Source: Actinomadura meyerae
GTDB lineage: Bacteria; Actinomycetota; Actinomycetes; Streptosporangiales; Streptosporangiaceae
NCBI RefSeq assembly: GCF_900188445.1
Contig: NZ_FZOR01000058.1
Coordinates: forward strand, 1-44,009
Direction of reading: 5' to 3'
Length of the DNA: 44,009 bases
The notes beneath the pieces are model-generated. The model was not told where the DNA came from, did no database searches, and saw nothing but the letters and a program-made list of their open reading frames with translations. This document shows positions 1-7,975 of the stretch, in pieces. Both the position numbers and the translations under genes were made by a program. How positions within the stretch are numbered: the stretch's first letter is position 1; the number at the start of each line of letters is the position of its first letter.

Positions 1-105
1 GTGGGTGTAAGGCCCCCGGTAGACGACCGGGTTGATAGGCCGGAGATGGAAGCGCGGTAACGTGTGGAGTCGACCGGTACTAATAGGCCGAGTGGCTTGA
101 ACACA
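1..105 (+). rRNA. 23S ribosomal RNA, 3' end (partial)
   Basis: The window opens inside the last part of a 23S rRNA gene. The block around 70-90, containing GTCGACCGGTACTAATAGGC, is the highly conserved 3' region of bacterial 23S rRNA. The mature 3' end is placed near position 105, where the actinobacterial terminal helix (GTGGCTTGAACAC) finishes; the exact end is uncertain by a few bases. The rest of the gene and the 16S gene must lie upstream of the window. Confidence 0.93.
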
Positions 106-255
106 CTGAACGTTCAAAGCGAGTCGCTGTTGTGGGTTTGTTCGCGTCCCTGTGTGGTTCTCAGGAAACAATCCGGGAACCGCAGTGCATAATATAATAC
201 CGAGCTGAGTCGCTCGGACGTTGATTTGCCCGCCCGTGAGGGTGGTGCGTTGAGC
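106..255 (+). other. 23S-5S internal transcribed spacer
   Basis: About 150 bases separate the 23S and 5S genes. The stretch is less GC-rich than the protein genes around it (for example CATAATATAATACC near 187-201), and I see no tRNA in it. Short inverted repeats such as GGTTCTC and GGGAACC (about 156-181) could form the processing stem that RNase III uses in actinobacterial rRNA precursors; that role is inferred. Confidence 0.7.
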
Positions 256-373
256 GTTCGGTGGTTTTGGCGAAGGGGAAACACCCGGTCCCATTCCGAA
301 CCCGGAAGTTAAGCCCTTCAGCGCCGATGGTACTGCATGGGAGACTGTGTGGGAGAGTAGGACGCCGCCGGAC
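256..373 (+). rRNA. rrf: 5S ribosomal RNA
   Basis: A complete 5S rRNA of about 118 nt. Conserved internal segments are visible: CCCGGTCCCATTCCGAACCC near 286-304, GAAGTTAAGCCC, and GGGAGAGTAGGACGCCGCC near the 3' end. The 5' end (GTTCGGTGGT) pairs with the 3' end (GCCGCCGGAC) to form helix I, which fixes both boundaries. It is the last gene of the rRNA operon and is followed at once by a strong terminator. Confidence 0.95.
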
Positions 374-381
374 TTGAATTG

Positions 382-419
382 GTCGAGGGTCGCCCCGATT
401 TCACGGGGCGGCCCTCGAC
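382..419 (+). terminator. rRNA operon intrinsic terminator
   Basis: A 16-bp stem (382-397 with 404-419; only one G.U pair) closes a 6-nt ATTTCA loop, nine bases past the 5S rRNA. The stem is very GC-rich and lacks a long U-tract, which is usual for actinobacterial terminators. It isolates the rRNA operon from the gene starting at 477. Confidence 0.88.
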
Positions 420-476
420 GCATGTGGGGCTCCGGCCAAAGTAGGCTGCACGTATCCACGAACACCATCAAGAACA

Positions 477-2306
477 GTGACGGACGTGATGAGCGCGGAA
501 GAGGACGGCCGCGGCGACGACAGCCGCGAACGGCGGGGCGACAACGGGCGGCGGGGCACCCCGCCCCGCCGCGGGGCCGGGCCCCGCGGCGGCCAGGGCG
601 GGCCTGGAGACCGCAAGGGCGGCGGCCCCCGTGGTGGAGCGCCTCGCGCCGGCGGTCCGCAGGGCGGACGCGGCCGTCCCGCGGGCGGCGGGTGGAAGGA
701 CCGGGACGCGCGCGGCAAGCGCGATGACCGCAAGCCCGGCCGTCCGTTCAAGCGCTCTGACGACCGGCGTCCGGAATCGCGCGAGGGACGCCGGGAGGAC
801 CGCCGGGAAGGGCGGTTCGACGGGCCCCGCGGCGACCGTTCCGAGGGCCGCTCCGAGCGGCCGCGCGGCCAGGGCAAGCCGGGCGAGCGCCGTTTCGGTG
901 GTCCGCGCGGCGGCGGCCAGGGCAGGCCGGGTGAGCGCAAGGAAGGCCGCTTCGGCGGGCCACGCGGGCCCAGGCAGGGTCAGGGCGGCGGGCCCCGTCA
1001 GCAGCAGGGCGGCGGCCCGAGGCAGGGTCAGGGCGGCGGGCCGCGACGCGAAGGGCGTCCGGCGGGTGCGCAGGGTGAGCGGCGGTTCGAAGGACGTCCT
1101 CCCGAGCGCAGGTTCAAGGACCGCGACGACCGGCCGGGGCGCGACGAGCGCCGTCCGTCGGGGCGCCGGTTCGAGGGCAAGCGCGAAGGGCGTCCGGGCG
1201 ACCGCGACCGGGGCGGGGCGCCGTTCAAGGGGCGCGGCCCCAGGCGTCCGCAGGAAGGCGGGCGCTCCTACGGGCCGCCGCGCGACCGGCAGGACCGGCG
1301 GCCGCGGGCGGAGGAGCGCGAGCGTCCCGCGCCGGCGCACGACGATCCGCTGCTGCCGGACGACGTCACCGGCGAGGAGCTGGACGCCGACGCGCGCGTC
1401 GAGCTGCGCACGCTGCCGAAGGAGCTGGCGGCCAAGGTCGCGCGCCATCTCGTGATGGCGGGGCGGCTGGCCGAGGAGGAGCCGGAGCAGTCCTACCGGC
1501 ACGCGAAGGCGGCGCGGCGGCTCGCGTCCCGGGTCGGGATCGTCCGGGAGGCGGCCGGGATCGCGGCCTACCACGCGGGCGAATGGGCGGAGGCGCTCGC
1601 CGAGCTGCGCGCCGCCCGCCGGCTCGGCGCCGGGGACGACTCCTACCTGCCGGTGATGGTCGACTGCGAGCGGGGCCTCGGGCGACCCGAACGGGCCCTC
1701 GACCTGATCAAGTCGCCGGAGGCCGGGAAGCTCGACCAGATGGGACGCGTCGAGCTCCGCATCGTGGAGTCGGGCGTCCGCCGCGACATGGGGCAGTACG
1801 ACGCGGCCGTCGTCATCCTGCAGATCCCGGAGCTGCGCGACCGGCGGCTCCGGCCGTGGTCGATGCGGCTGTTCTACGCCTACGCGGACGCGCTCGTCGA
1901 GGCGGGCCGCGCGGACGAGGCCGCCGACTGGTTCGCGCGGGCCGCCGCCGCGGACCGGGACGGGGAGACCGACGCCGCCGAGCGCTACGCCGAGATCGAA
2001 GGGCTCCACATCCTCGACACCGAAGAGACCGAGGAGACCGAAGACGCCGAGGAGACCGAGGACGCCGAGGGCGCGGCGGACTCCGAAGCCGCCGCGGAGG
2101 CGGGGGACGACGGCGGTTCCGGTGCGGAGCCCGAGCCGGCGGCCGCGACCGACATCGCGTTCCAGCCGCCCGAGCCCGAGGTGATCGAGGCGCAGGAAGG
2201 GGACGCCCCGCAGGCTCCGGCGGTGTTCCTGGAGCCCGGGGCGCCGGGTGAGGACGGGCCGCGGGAGTCCGGCGAGTCCGAGGAGGAGCCGCCCGCGGGA
2301 CCGTGA
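477..2306 (+). CDS. Arg/Gly-rich N-terminal domain plus TPR protein
   Basis: A 609-residue protein in three blocks. Residues about 10-280 are low-complexity and strongly basic, dominated by R, G, P, D and E with many RGG/GGPR motifs (for example FGGPRGGGQGRPGERK), and should be disordered. Residues about 295-500 are an ordered helical TPR-like region (YHAGEWAEALAELRAARRLG and similar). Residues about 505-609 are highly acidic, starting with EETEETEDAEETEDAE. The TPR block resembles a family of conserved actinobacterial TPR proteins found near the tlyA-recN region; function unknown. RG-rich regions often bind RNA, and the gene lies about 60 bases past the rRNA terminator, so a role in RNA or ribosome biology is possible but is inference. 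GTG at 477 is the first in-frame start; ATG at 489 is an alternative. Neither has a clear Shine-Dalgarno sequence. Confidence 0.85.
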   Translation: MTDVMSAEEDGRGDDSRERRGDNGRRGTPPRRGAGPRGGQGGPGDRKGGGPRGGAPRAGGPQGGRGRPAGGGWKDRDARGKRDDRKPGRPFKRSDDRRPESREGRREDRREGRFDGPRGDRSEGRSERPRGQGKPGERRFGGPRGGGQGRPGERKEGRFGGPRGPRQGQGGGPRQQQGGGPRQGQGGGPRREGRPAGAQGERRFEGRPPERRFKDRDDRPGRDERRPSGRRFEGKREGRPGDRDRGGAPFKGRGPRRPQEGGRSYGPPRDRQDRRPRAEERERPAPAHDDPLLPDDVTGEELDADARVELRTLPKELAAKVARHLVMAGRLAEEEPEQSYRHAKAARRLASRVGIVREAAGIAAYHAGEWAEALAELRAARRLGAGDDSYLPVMVDCERGLGRPERALDLIKSPEAGKLDQMGRVELRIVESGVRRDMGQYDAAVVILQIPELRDRRLRPWSMRLFYAYADALVEAGRADEAADWFARAAAADRDGETDAAERYAEIEGLHILDTEETEETEDAEETEDAEGAADSEAAAEAGDDGGSGAEPEPAAATDIAFQPPEPEVIEAQEGDAPQAPAVFLEPGAPGEDGPRESGESEEEPPAGP

Positions 2307-2316
2307 CCACCGGTAC

Positions 2317-2345
2317 TTGACTGGCGGGTAGGTTTCCCGGATATT
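2317..2345 (+). promoter_or_regulatory. Candidate promoter of the phoX-type gene
   Basis: TTGACT (2317-2322) and GATATT (2340-2345) are separated by 17 bp, a good match to the -35/-10 spacing of housekeeping sigma factors. They lie 66 bases before the PhoX start codon. I looked for PhoP-type direct repeats and saw no convincing PHO box, so phosphate control is not shown by the sequence. Confidence 0.45.
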
Positions 2346-2411
2346 CACGGGACCGCGCCGTTCGGGGGCCGCCGGACACGTCCGGCGGAGATCGACTCCT
2401 TGAGGAGAGTC

Positions 2412-3581
2412 ATGTCCCTGGACCGACGCATGTTCCTGCGCGCCTCCGCCGTCGCCGGCGGCACGACCGCGTTCTCCGGCGCCCTGTGGCAGCGCGCCTT
2501 CGCCGCCGCGGGGCCCGCGCAGCCCGGCCCGAGCCCGTACGGGCCGCCGGGGGCCGCGGACGGCAACGGCGTGCAGTTGCCGGAGGGCTTCACGAGCCGT
2601 GTCGTGGCGCGGTCGATGCGGCGCGTCGAGGGGACGCGCCACACCTGGCATCCCGCGCCCGACGGCGGCGCGTGCTTCGCCGACGGCGACGGCTGGATCT
2701 ACGTCAGCAACTCGGAGGTCCCGCTCGTCGGCGGCGTCTCCGCCATCCGGTTCGACGCGACGGGGAAGGTGACGTCGGCGTACCGGATCCTCAACGGCAC
2801 CACGCTGAACTGCTCCGGCGGCGCGACCCCGTGGAACACGTGGCTGTCCTGCGAGGAGCACGACTTCGGCCTGGTGTACGAGACGGACCCGCGCGGGCAG
2901 AGGTCCGCGGTGGCGCGCCCGGCGATGGGCAGGTTCAAGCACGAGGCCGCCGCGTCCGACCCCGAGCGCGAGGTCGTCTACCTGACCGAGGACCAGGGGG
3001 ACGGCTGCTTCTACCGGTTCCGCCCGGACACGTGGGGCGACCTGTCGTCCGGGACGCTCGAAGTGCTGGTCGGCTCCGGGACGGGTCCCGTCCAGTGGGC
3101 GAAGGTGCCGAGCCCGCAGCTGTGGCTGACGCCGATCCGCGACCAGGTGGCGGGCGCCATGCGCTTCGACGGCGGCGAGGGGTGCTATTACACGCACGGC
3201 GTCTGCTACTTCACCACCAAGGGCGACAACCGGGTGTGGGCCTACGACGCCGCCGCCGAGAGCCTGGACATCGCCTACGACGACGACCTCGTCACCGGCG
3301 GGGAGGCGCCGCTGCACGGCGTCGACGCCGTGACCGCGACCGCGTCCGGTGAGCTGTACGTCGCGGAAGACGGCGACAACATGGAGATCAACCTCATCAC
3401 CAGGGACGGGATCGTGACGCCGTTCCTGCGGGTCGTCGGCCATGACGAGTCGGAGATCACCGGGTGCGCGTTCAGCCCGGACGGGTCGCGGCTCTACTTC
3501 TCGTCCCAGCGCGGGAAGGACGGTTTCATCGCCGGGACGGACGGCTACACGTTCGAGGTCACCGGCCCGTTCCGCCGCTGA
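2412..3581 (+). CDS. PhoX-family (DUF839) secreted phosphatase
   Basis: A 389-residue PhoX/DUF839 beta-propeller protein. This family includes Ca/Fe-dependent alkaline phosphatases that release phosphate from organic esters outside the cell. The N-terminus has a twin-arginine signal (DRRMFLRASAVAGG) followed by a hydrophobic stretch and a likely AFAAAG cleavage region near residue 30, so export by the Tat pathway in a folded state is expected. Family signatures include CSGGATPWNTWLSCEEHD around residues 137-154, MGRFKHEAA, and HGVDAVTATASGELYVAEDG. ATG at 2412 is chosen because GAGGAGAG (2402-2409) is a good ribosome binding site just before it. A TTG twelve bases upstream overlaps that site and is unlikely. 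The PhoX family name is secure; the actual substrate is not. The gene ends four bases before a convergent MBL gene. Confidence 0.88.
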   Translation: MSLDRRMFLRASAVAGGTTAFSGALWQRAFAAAGPAQPGPSPYGPPGAADGNGVQLPEGFTSRVVARSMRRVEGTRHTWHPAPDGGACFADGDGWIYVSNSEVPLVGGVSAIRFDATGKVTSAYRILNGTTLNCSGGATPWNTWLSCEEHDFGLVYETDPRGQRSAVARPAMGRFKHEAAASDPEREVVYLTEDQGDGCFYRFRPDTWGDLSSGTLEVLVGSGTGPVQWAKVPSPQLWLTPIRDQVAGAMRFDGGEGCYYTHGVCYFTTKGDNRVWAYDAAAESLDIAYDDDLVTGGEAPLHGVDAVTATASGELYVAEDGDNMEINLITRDGIVTPFLRVVGHDESEITGCAFSPDGSRLYFSSQRGKDGFIAGTDGYTFEVTGPFRR

Positions 3582-3585
3582 GCGC

Positions 3586-4524
3586 TCACGCGTGCCGGTC
3601 GAGGGCGTGCATGATGCCGGCGACGTTGCTCTCCGCGCTGTTGAGCACTTCGTACTTGGCGACCAGTTCGGGGTCGGTGTCCTCGCTCATGACGGCGTAG
3701 CGGTGCCTGGTCCGGTCGACGACCATGGCGACGGCGTGGTCGAGGTCGAGGTCCTGGTCCTTGGCGTCCTGGACGGCGTCCACCCAGACGCGCAGTTCCT
3801 CCGCCGACCGCTCCAGCGTGTCCTCGACCTCGTCGACGGGCCCGTAGTGCGCGAACAGCAGCCGCTGCGGGCCCAGTGACCGGAACCTGCCGAGGGAGGC
3901 GAGGGCGGTGTCGAGGTCGAAGTCCGGCGGCGGTGTCGCGGGCTTCACGTCCGCCGTCTCCGGGATGTAGATGCCGGCGGCGTCGCCCACGTACAGGTCG
4001 CCGGTCCGGGAGTCCATCAGGCCGACGTGGTGCTTGGCGTGGCCGGGGGAGTAGTGCGACTCCAGCAGCCGCCCGCCGCCGAGGTCGATGCTGCCGGTGT
4101 CCTCGACGGCCCTGATCCGGGCGGCGTCCGTGGGCTTCAGCTCGCCGAACAGGGTGTCGAGGCTGTCCCCGTACACCATGCGGGCGCTGCGCATGAGCCG
4201 CGACGGGTCGGCCAGGTGCCGCGCGCCCTTCTCGTGGACGACGATCTCCGCCCGCGGGTACATCTCCGCGATGTCGCCGACGCCGCCCGCGTGGTCGAGG
4301 TGGATGTGCGTCACGACCACGGACGCCAGGTCGTCGGCGCCCACGCCCAGCTGCCGCAGCGCCGCCCGCACCACGGGCGCCGAACCCGACGTGCCCGGCT
4401 CCACCAGGCACGGCCGGTCGGAGAGGATCAGGTACGCGGCGGTGATGCCGCTGTAGCCGGCCATCCGGGTGTCGATCTCGTAGACGTCCCCGCCGAGGGG
4501 TGTGATCGTGGTCGCGGTGTCCAT
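3586..4524 (-). CDS. MBL-fold metallo-hydrolase
   Basis: A 312-residue metallo-beta-lactamase-fold hydrolase. The dinuclear zinc motif THIHLDHAGG (HxHxDH) is intact at about residues 72-81, followed by a second-sphere SPGHAKHHVGL histidine motif and GDLYVGDAAG. The C-terminal third is helical and ends in SAESNVAGIMHALDRHA, as in actinobacterial glyoxalase II-like or RNase Z-like MBL proteins that hydrolyse thioesters or phosphoesters. The substrate cannot be told from the sequence. It lies 7 bases downstream of the DUF1015 gene on the same strand, so the two probably form one transcript. It is one of four MBL-fold proteins in this window, all different. Confidence 0.85.
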   Translation of the reverse strand: MDTATTITPLGGDVYEIDTRMAGYSGITAAYLILSDRPCLVEPGTSGSAPVVRAALRQLGVGADDLASVVVTHIHLDHAGGVGDIAEMYPRAEIVVHEKGARHLADPSRLMRSARMVYGDSLDTLFGELKPTDAARIRAVEDTGSIDLGGGRLLESHYSPGHAKHHVGLMDSRTGDLYVGDAAGIYIPETADVKPATPPPDFDLDTALASLGRFRSLGPQRLLFAHYGPVDEVEDTLERSAEELRVWVDAVQDAKDQDLDLDHAVAMVVDRTRHRYAVMSEDTDPELVAKYEVLNSAESNVAGIMHALDRHA

Positions 4525-4531
4525 TCCACGA

Positions 4532-5881
4532 TCATGGCCTCTCGGAGGCGTCCGGGTCGAGGAGCCGCAGGACGAGACCGGTGCGGGGCTTCGGCCCGAA
4601 CGAGGTCGACTTGCGGGGGACGCGCTCCCCGCCGCCCGCCACGGCGAGGACGTCCTCGACCTTCAGGGGGTTCAGGACGACCGCCGTGCCGCCCGCGCGG
4701 CGGGCGCGGGCGATGGCGGCGGACGGGTCGTCGTGCACCACCTCGATGGCGTTCTCGTTCTCCGGGACGTTCCACACGGCGTCCATGAGGACGTGGTCGA
4801 GGACGGCGGTGTCGAGCCTGCGCCAGCGCGGTGAGTGCTCGGACGGCATGGAGCGGGCGAGCACGTCCTCGTCGGGGTCGGTGAGCAGGTGGAGGGTGCC
4901 GCCCCCGCCGAGGAGGAACGCGGGGCCGTCCGCGCCGGCGAGGGCCCGCACGGCGGGCCCCTCGTCCCCGTAGCCGGTGACGCGGAACACCTTGCGCGCC
5001 TTCTCGACCGCCTCGTCCGGGCGGAGGCCGGGCAGGACGCGGTGGATCGCGCCCAGATGCGGCGGGTAGCGCGTCGAGTCGACCAGGAGCGCCAGGCCCG
5101 CGTCCCAGGGCCCAGGTCCGTCGCCGGCGGCGTGGCGGCGGGCCTGCAGCGCGCGGTAGGTGGCGTAGCGGTGGTGGCCGTCGGCGATGAGGGCCCGCTT
5201 GTCGCGGAGGTCGCGGGCGATGCGCGCGTGCGCGGCGGGGTCGGTGATGCTCCACAGCCGGTGCGTCAGCCCGTCGTCGGCGCCGAACTCCAGCAGCGGG
5301 GCATGCGAGGCGGCCTCGTCGACGATCCGGGCCGCGTCGCCGCCGCCCTCGTACACCAGGAAGATCGGCTCCAGGTTGGCGTTCGCGGCCGTCATCAGCG
5401 CGAGCCGGTCGCGGACCGGCCCCGGGAAGACGTTCTCGTGCGGCAGGACGACGCCGTCGGCCTCGGCGCGCAGCCCCAGCGCGCCGATGAGGCCGCGCTG
5501 CAGGACCGTCCCGCCGCGGGCCGCCTCGTAGACGTAGAGGGCGGGCTCGGGGTCGGCGGCGAGCGCGCCCTCGGCGAGCCAGCGGCGGAGCCGCTCGCCC
5601 GCCGCCGCGTAGCTCTCCCCGGCGGCGCGCGGCAGGTTGAGCCGGACGATGTTGTGCCCGCCGCCCGCCAGCAGCCGCAGCGCCGCGGCCTCGTCGATCA
5701 GGTCGTAGGGCGGCATGGTCACCGCGGCCGGATCGCCCGCCACGGCGGGGACGAACCGGACGCCGCGGAACGGGGACAGCTCCAGGCCGGCGCCCGTGCG
5801 CGGCCCCGCCGTCCCGAAGATCCGGGCGCTGAACTCCTCCGGCGCGAGGCCGGAGGAGAGGTCGTCGTCCACGCTGGGCAT
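4532..5881 (-). CDS. DUF1015 family protein
   Basis: A 449-residue member of the DUF1015 family, whose function is not established. Typical signatures are an N-terminal LSPFRGVRFVP, PPYDLIDEAAALRLL, the strongly conserved ADGHHRYATYRAL near the middle, and NPLKVEDVLAVAGGGERVP near the C-terminus. DGHHRY resembles the GHRR-type nucleotide-binding loop of ParB/sulfiredoxin-fold proteins; a nucleotide-using enzyme is a reasonable but unproved guess. The chosen ATG (MPSVDDD) is the last one before the divergent TPR gene. The open frame continues upstream, but only by overlapping that gene. No clear Shine-Dalgarno sequence precedes it. The 66-bp gap to the divergent gene must carry both promoters. 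Confidence 0.82.
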   Translation of the reverse strand: MPSVDDDLSSGLAPEEFSARIFGTAGPRTGAGLELSPFRGVRFVPAVAGDPAAVTMPPYDLIDEAAALRLLAGGGHNIVRLNLPRAAGESYAAAGERLRRWLAEGALAADPEPALYVYEAARGGTVLQRGLIGALGLRAEADGVVLPHENVFPGPVRDRLALMTAANANLEPIFLVYEGGGDAARIVDEAASHAPLLEFGADDGLTHRLWSITDPAAHARIARDLRDKRALIADGHHRYATYRALQARRHAAGDGPGPWDAGLALLVDSTRYPPHLGAIHRVLPGLRPDEAVEKARKVFRVTGYGDEGPAVRALAGADGPAFLLGGGGTLHLLTDPDEDVLARSMPSEHSPRWRRLDTAVLDHVLMDAVWNVPENENAIEVVHDDPSAAIARARRAGGTAVVLNPLKVEDVLAVAGGGERVPRKSTSFGPKPRTGLVLRLLDPDASERP

Positions 5882-5947
5882 GGTATTCAGCTGAGGGCGC
5901 GCGGCGTCCCTGCGGGTACGGTCGTAATGATCCGAGGGGAGGTCCAT

Positions 5948-6427
5948 ATGAGTGGTCAAGGGCCCGGACGGCCGGAGGATTCCCCAGGCGGGCACCCGGG
6001 CGCGGACCGGGGCGCGGAAGCGGGCGGCGACCCGGGCGAGCATGCGGCCTCGCCGGGCGGCGGGGTCTACGAGTGGTACACGCGGGGCCTGGAACTGCTG
6101 CGGGCGGGCAGCGCCGCCGCGGCGCTGCAGCTGCTGACCAGGGCGGCCGAGGCCGAGCCGGGGTCGCACAGCATCCGGGAGGCGCTCGGCCGCGCCCAGT
6201 TCGGCGCCCGCCAGTTCGACGCGGCCGCCGAGAGCTTCCGCGGGATCGTCGAGGCGGAGCCCGCCGAGGACTACGCCCGGTTCGGGCTCGGGCTGGCGCT
6301 GAGCCGTCTCGGCGATTTCGCGGGCGCCGTCGAGCAGCTGGCGCTCGCCGCCGCCATGCGCCCCGACAACCCCGACTACGCCAGGGCGCTGCGGCAGGCC
6401 AGGGCCACCCTCGACGCCCGGCGCTGA
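5948..6427 (+). CDS. Small TPR protein
   Basis: A 159-residue protein with about 40 disordered Gly/Pro/Asp-rich residues followed by three tetratricopeptide-type helix pairs (EWYTRGLELLRAGSAAAAL, EALGRAQFGARQFDAAAESF, ARFGLGLALSRLGDFAGAVE). There is no signal peptide or membrane segment. It is likely a cytoplasmic scaffold; the partner is unknown. A small TPR protein also precedes the HAD phosphatase in mycobacteria (Rv1691 before Rv1692), so this looks like the local equivalent. GAGGGGAGG (5933-5941) is a strong ribosome binding site seven bases before the ATG at 5948. Confidence 0.85.
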   Translation: MSGQGPGRPEDSPGGHPGADRGAEAGGDPGEHAASPGGGVYEWYTRGLELLRAGSAAAALQLLTRAAEAEPGSHSIREALGRAQFGARQFDAAAESFRGIVEAEPAEDYARFGLGLALSRLGDFAGAVEQLALAAAMRPDNPDYARALRQARATLDARR

Positions 6428-6435
6428 CCCGTCCA

Positions 6436-6464
6436 TTACCCGCCGGTAACGACTCCCGTACGAT
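6436..6464 (+). promoter_or_regulatory. Promoter with palindromic operator before HAD gene
   Basis: A perfect inverted repeat TTACC-CGCC-GGTAA spans 6436-6449. It sits where a -35 element would be for the -10-like hexamer TACGAT at 6459-6464. The -10 lies seven bases before the ATG at 6472, consistent with a leaderless or very short-leader transcript. The repeat could be a repressor site; the binding protein is unknown. Confidence 0.4.
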
Positions 6465-6471
6465 CGCACCC

Positions 6472-7485
6472 ATGAGGAGCGCGATGAAAGGCAGCGACCG
6501 TCCCCTGAGCGAGGCCTACGACGTCGCCCTGCTCGACCTCGACGGGGTGGTCTACGTCGGCCGCAGGCCCGTCCCGGCGGCGGCGGACTCGCTCGCCAAG
6601 GCGCGCGCGGCCGGGCAGCGGCTGGCGTTCGTGACCAACAACGCCTCCCGGACCCCGTCCGCCGTGGCGGCGCTGCTCACCGAGGTCGGCGTCCCGGCCG
6701 AGCCCTCCGACGTCGTGACCTCCGCGCAGGCCGCGGCGCGGCTGCTCGCCGAGCGGCTGCCCGCCGGGTCGGAGGTGCTGGTCGTCGGCGGCATGGGCCT
6801 GCGCCAAGCCCTGTACGCGCAGGGGCTGCGGCCCGTGTCGACGGCGGCGGGACGCCCGGCCGCCGTCGTGCAGGGCTACCACCCGGACCTCTCCTACGGG
6901 ACGCTCGCCGAGGGAGCGCGGGCCGTCAGCATGGGCGCCCTGTTCGTCGGCTCCAACGGCGACCTGACCATCCCCGGCGGCGACGGCCCCCCGCAGCCCG
7001 GCAACGGGGCCCTGCTGCGCGTGATCACGGCGGCGACCGGCGTCGAGCCCGTCGTGTCCGGCAAGCCCGAGCGCCCGCTGCATCAGGAGTCGGTCCTGCG
7101 CACCGGGGCGCGGCGCCCGCTCGTGGTCGGCGACCGCCTCGACACCGACATCGAGGGCGCGTGGAACGGCGGCGCCGACAGCCTCCTGGTCTTCACCGGC
7201 GTCACCCACCCCCTGCAGGCCCTCACCGCGCCGCCGCACCGGCGCCCCAGCTACCTCGCCCCCGACCTGACGGGGCTGCTCGTCCCGCACCCGGAGCCCG
7301 TCCGGGAGGACGGGGCGCACCGCTGCGGTGGCTGGACCGCCCGGCGCGACGGCGACGCCTTCACCGTCACCGGCTCCGGCGACCCCTGGGACGGCCTGCG
7401 CGCCCTCGCGTCCGCCGCCTGGGAGGACGACGCGCCGCCGCCCCCCGAGGCCCTCACCGGCGCCCTCGACGCCCTCCGGCTCTAG
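6472..7485 (+). CDS. HAD-IIA family phosphatase (Rv1692-like)
   Basis: A 337-residue HAD-superfamily hydrolase of the NagD/PGP class. The nucleophile motif DLDGVVYVG is near residues 22-30, motif II is FVTNNASRTP, and the cap and C-terminal part contain VVSGKPERPLHQ and VVGDRLDTDIEGAWNGG (acidic Mg2+ loop). The mycobacterial gene at the same place (Rv1692) encodes a D-glycerol-3-phosphate phosphatase in glycerophospholipid turnover; the same role here is inferred from family and synteny. ATG 6472 fits a leaderless transcript. ATG 6484 is preceded by GAGGAGCG (6474-6481) and is a good alternative start. The C-terminal 60 residues after the HAD core (CGGWTARRDGDAFTVTGSGD) are an extra domain common in actinobacterial versions. 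Confidence 0.88.
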   Translation: MRSAMKGSDRPLSEAYDVALLDLDGVVYVGRRPVPAAADSLAKARAAGQRLAFVTNNASRTPSAVAALLTEVGVPAEPSDVVTSAQAAARLLAERLPAGSEVLVVGGMGLRQALYAQGLRPVSTAAGRPAAVVQGYHPDLSYGTLAEGARAVSMGALFVGSNGDLTIPGGDGPPQPGNGALLRVITAATGVEPVVSGKPERPLHQESVLRTGARRPLVVGDRLDTDIEGAWNGGADSLLVFTGVTHPLQALTAPPHRRPSYLAPDLTGLLVPHPEPVREDGAHRCGGWTARRDGDAFTVTGSGDPWDGLRALASAAWEDDAPPPPEALTGALDALRL

Positions 7486-7490
7486 ACCGG

Positions 7491-7510
7491 CCCCGAGACC
7501 GGCCGCGGGG
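7491..7510. terminator. Weak bidirectional terminator candidate
   Basis: CCCCG (7491-7495) and CGGGG (7506-7510) can pair around a GC-rich 10-nt loop in the 33-bp gap between the convergent HAD and SCP2-like genes. The stem is only 5 bp with no U-tract. An 11-base direct repeat, CCGGCTCTAGA, flanks it at 7477-7487 and 7513-7523. Confidence 0.3.
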
Positions 7511-7518
7511 AACCGGCT

Positions 7519-7860
7519 CTAGAGGAGCCTCCGCAGCCGCAGCAGGTCGAGGAAGCTCGCCTCGATCTTGACGCGGCCGGCCGCCCACGCCTTCGCCGGA
7601 TGCAGTTCCTCGCCGGCCATGGCGACGAGGTCGTCGCTGCCGACGGTGAGGCGCACCTGCGCCGACTCCGGGTCGCCGTCGGCCTCGAACGGGTCGAGGC
7701 CGCCCGCGTGGAGCCGGGTGCGGTAGGCCAGCCCGAGGTCGGTGATGCGGCAGCTGATCGTCCGCTCCACGACGTGCTCGGCGAGCCGGTCGCCGTCCAC
7801 CTCCGCCAGCCGCGCCGCGATGCGCGCCAGCGCCGCGCGGCAGTCGTCCTCGTTCGCCAT
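7519..7860 (-). CDS. SCP2-like sterol-binding domain protein
   Basis: A 113-residue, single-domain cytoplasmic protein. The pattern VRLTVGSDDLVAMAGEELHP followed by AWAAGRVKIEASFLDLLRL is typical of stand-alone SCP2 (sterol carrier protein 2-like) domains, which form a hydrophobic lipid-binding cavity. The ligand is unknown. The ATG at 7860 follows a GGGGGG-rich ribosome binding site. It is transcribed against the surrounding genes, within the HAD-tlyA interval, and is convergent with the HAD phosphatase. Confidence 0.78.
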   Translation of the reverse strand: MANEDDCRAALARIAARLAEVDGDRLAEHVVERTISCRITDLGLAYRTRLHAGGLDPFEADGDPESAQVRLTVGSDDLVAMAGEELHPAKAWAAGRVKIEASFLDLLRLRRLL

Positions 7861-7975
7861 GGTCAGGCCGTTCCCCCCTCGTCCGGCAACGATGTCGCTC
7901 AGGGACGGTAGCGTTCGGAATGAGCCGGAGGCGACTCGTGGCGGGCGCTCCGGGACCGTTTGGGAGGTAAAAGTG

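Noticed and set aside
106..255. tRNA gene in the 23S-5S spacer
   Set aside because: No cloverleaf arms or T-loop sequence could be found.
477..1320. Collagen-like or cell-surface protein for the RG-rich block
   Set aside because: There are no regular Gly-X-Y triplets, no signal peptide and no membrane segment.
468..3443. Minus-strand open frame across the RG-rich gene and the phoX-type gene
   Set aside because: It spans two genes with clear motifs and has no family resemblance.
3582..3585. Terminator between phoX-type and MBL genes
   Set aside because: Only four bases separate the convergent stop codons and no hairpin spans them.
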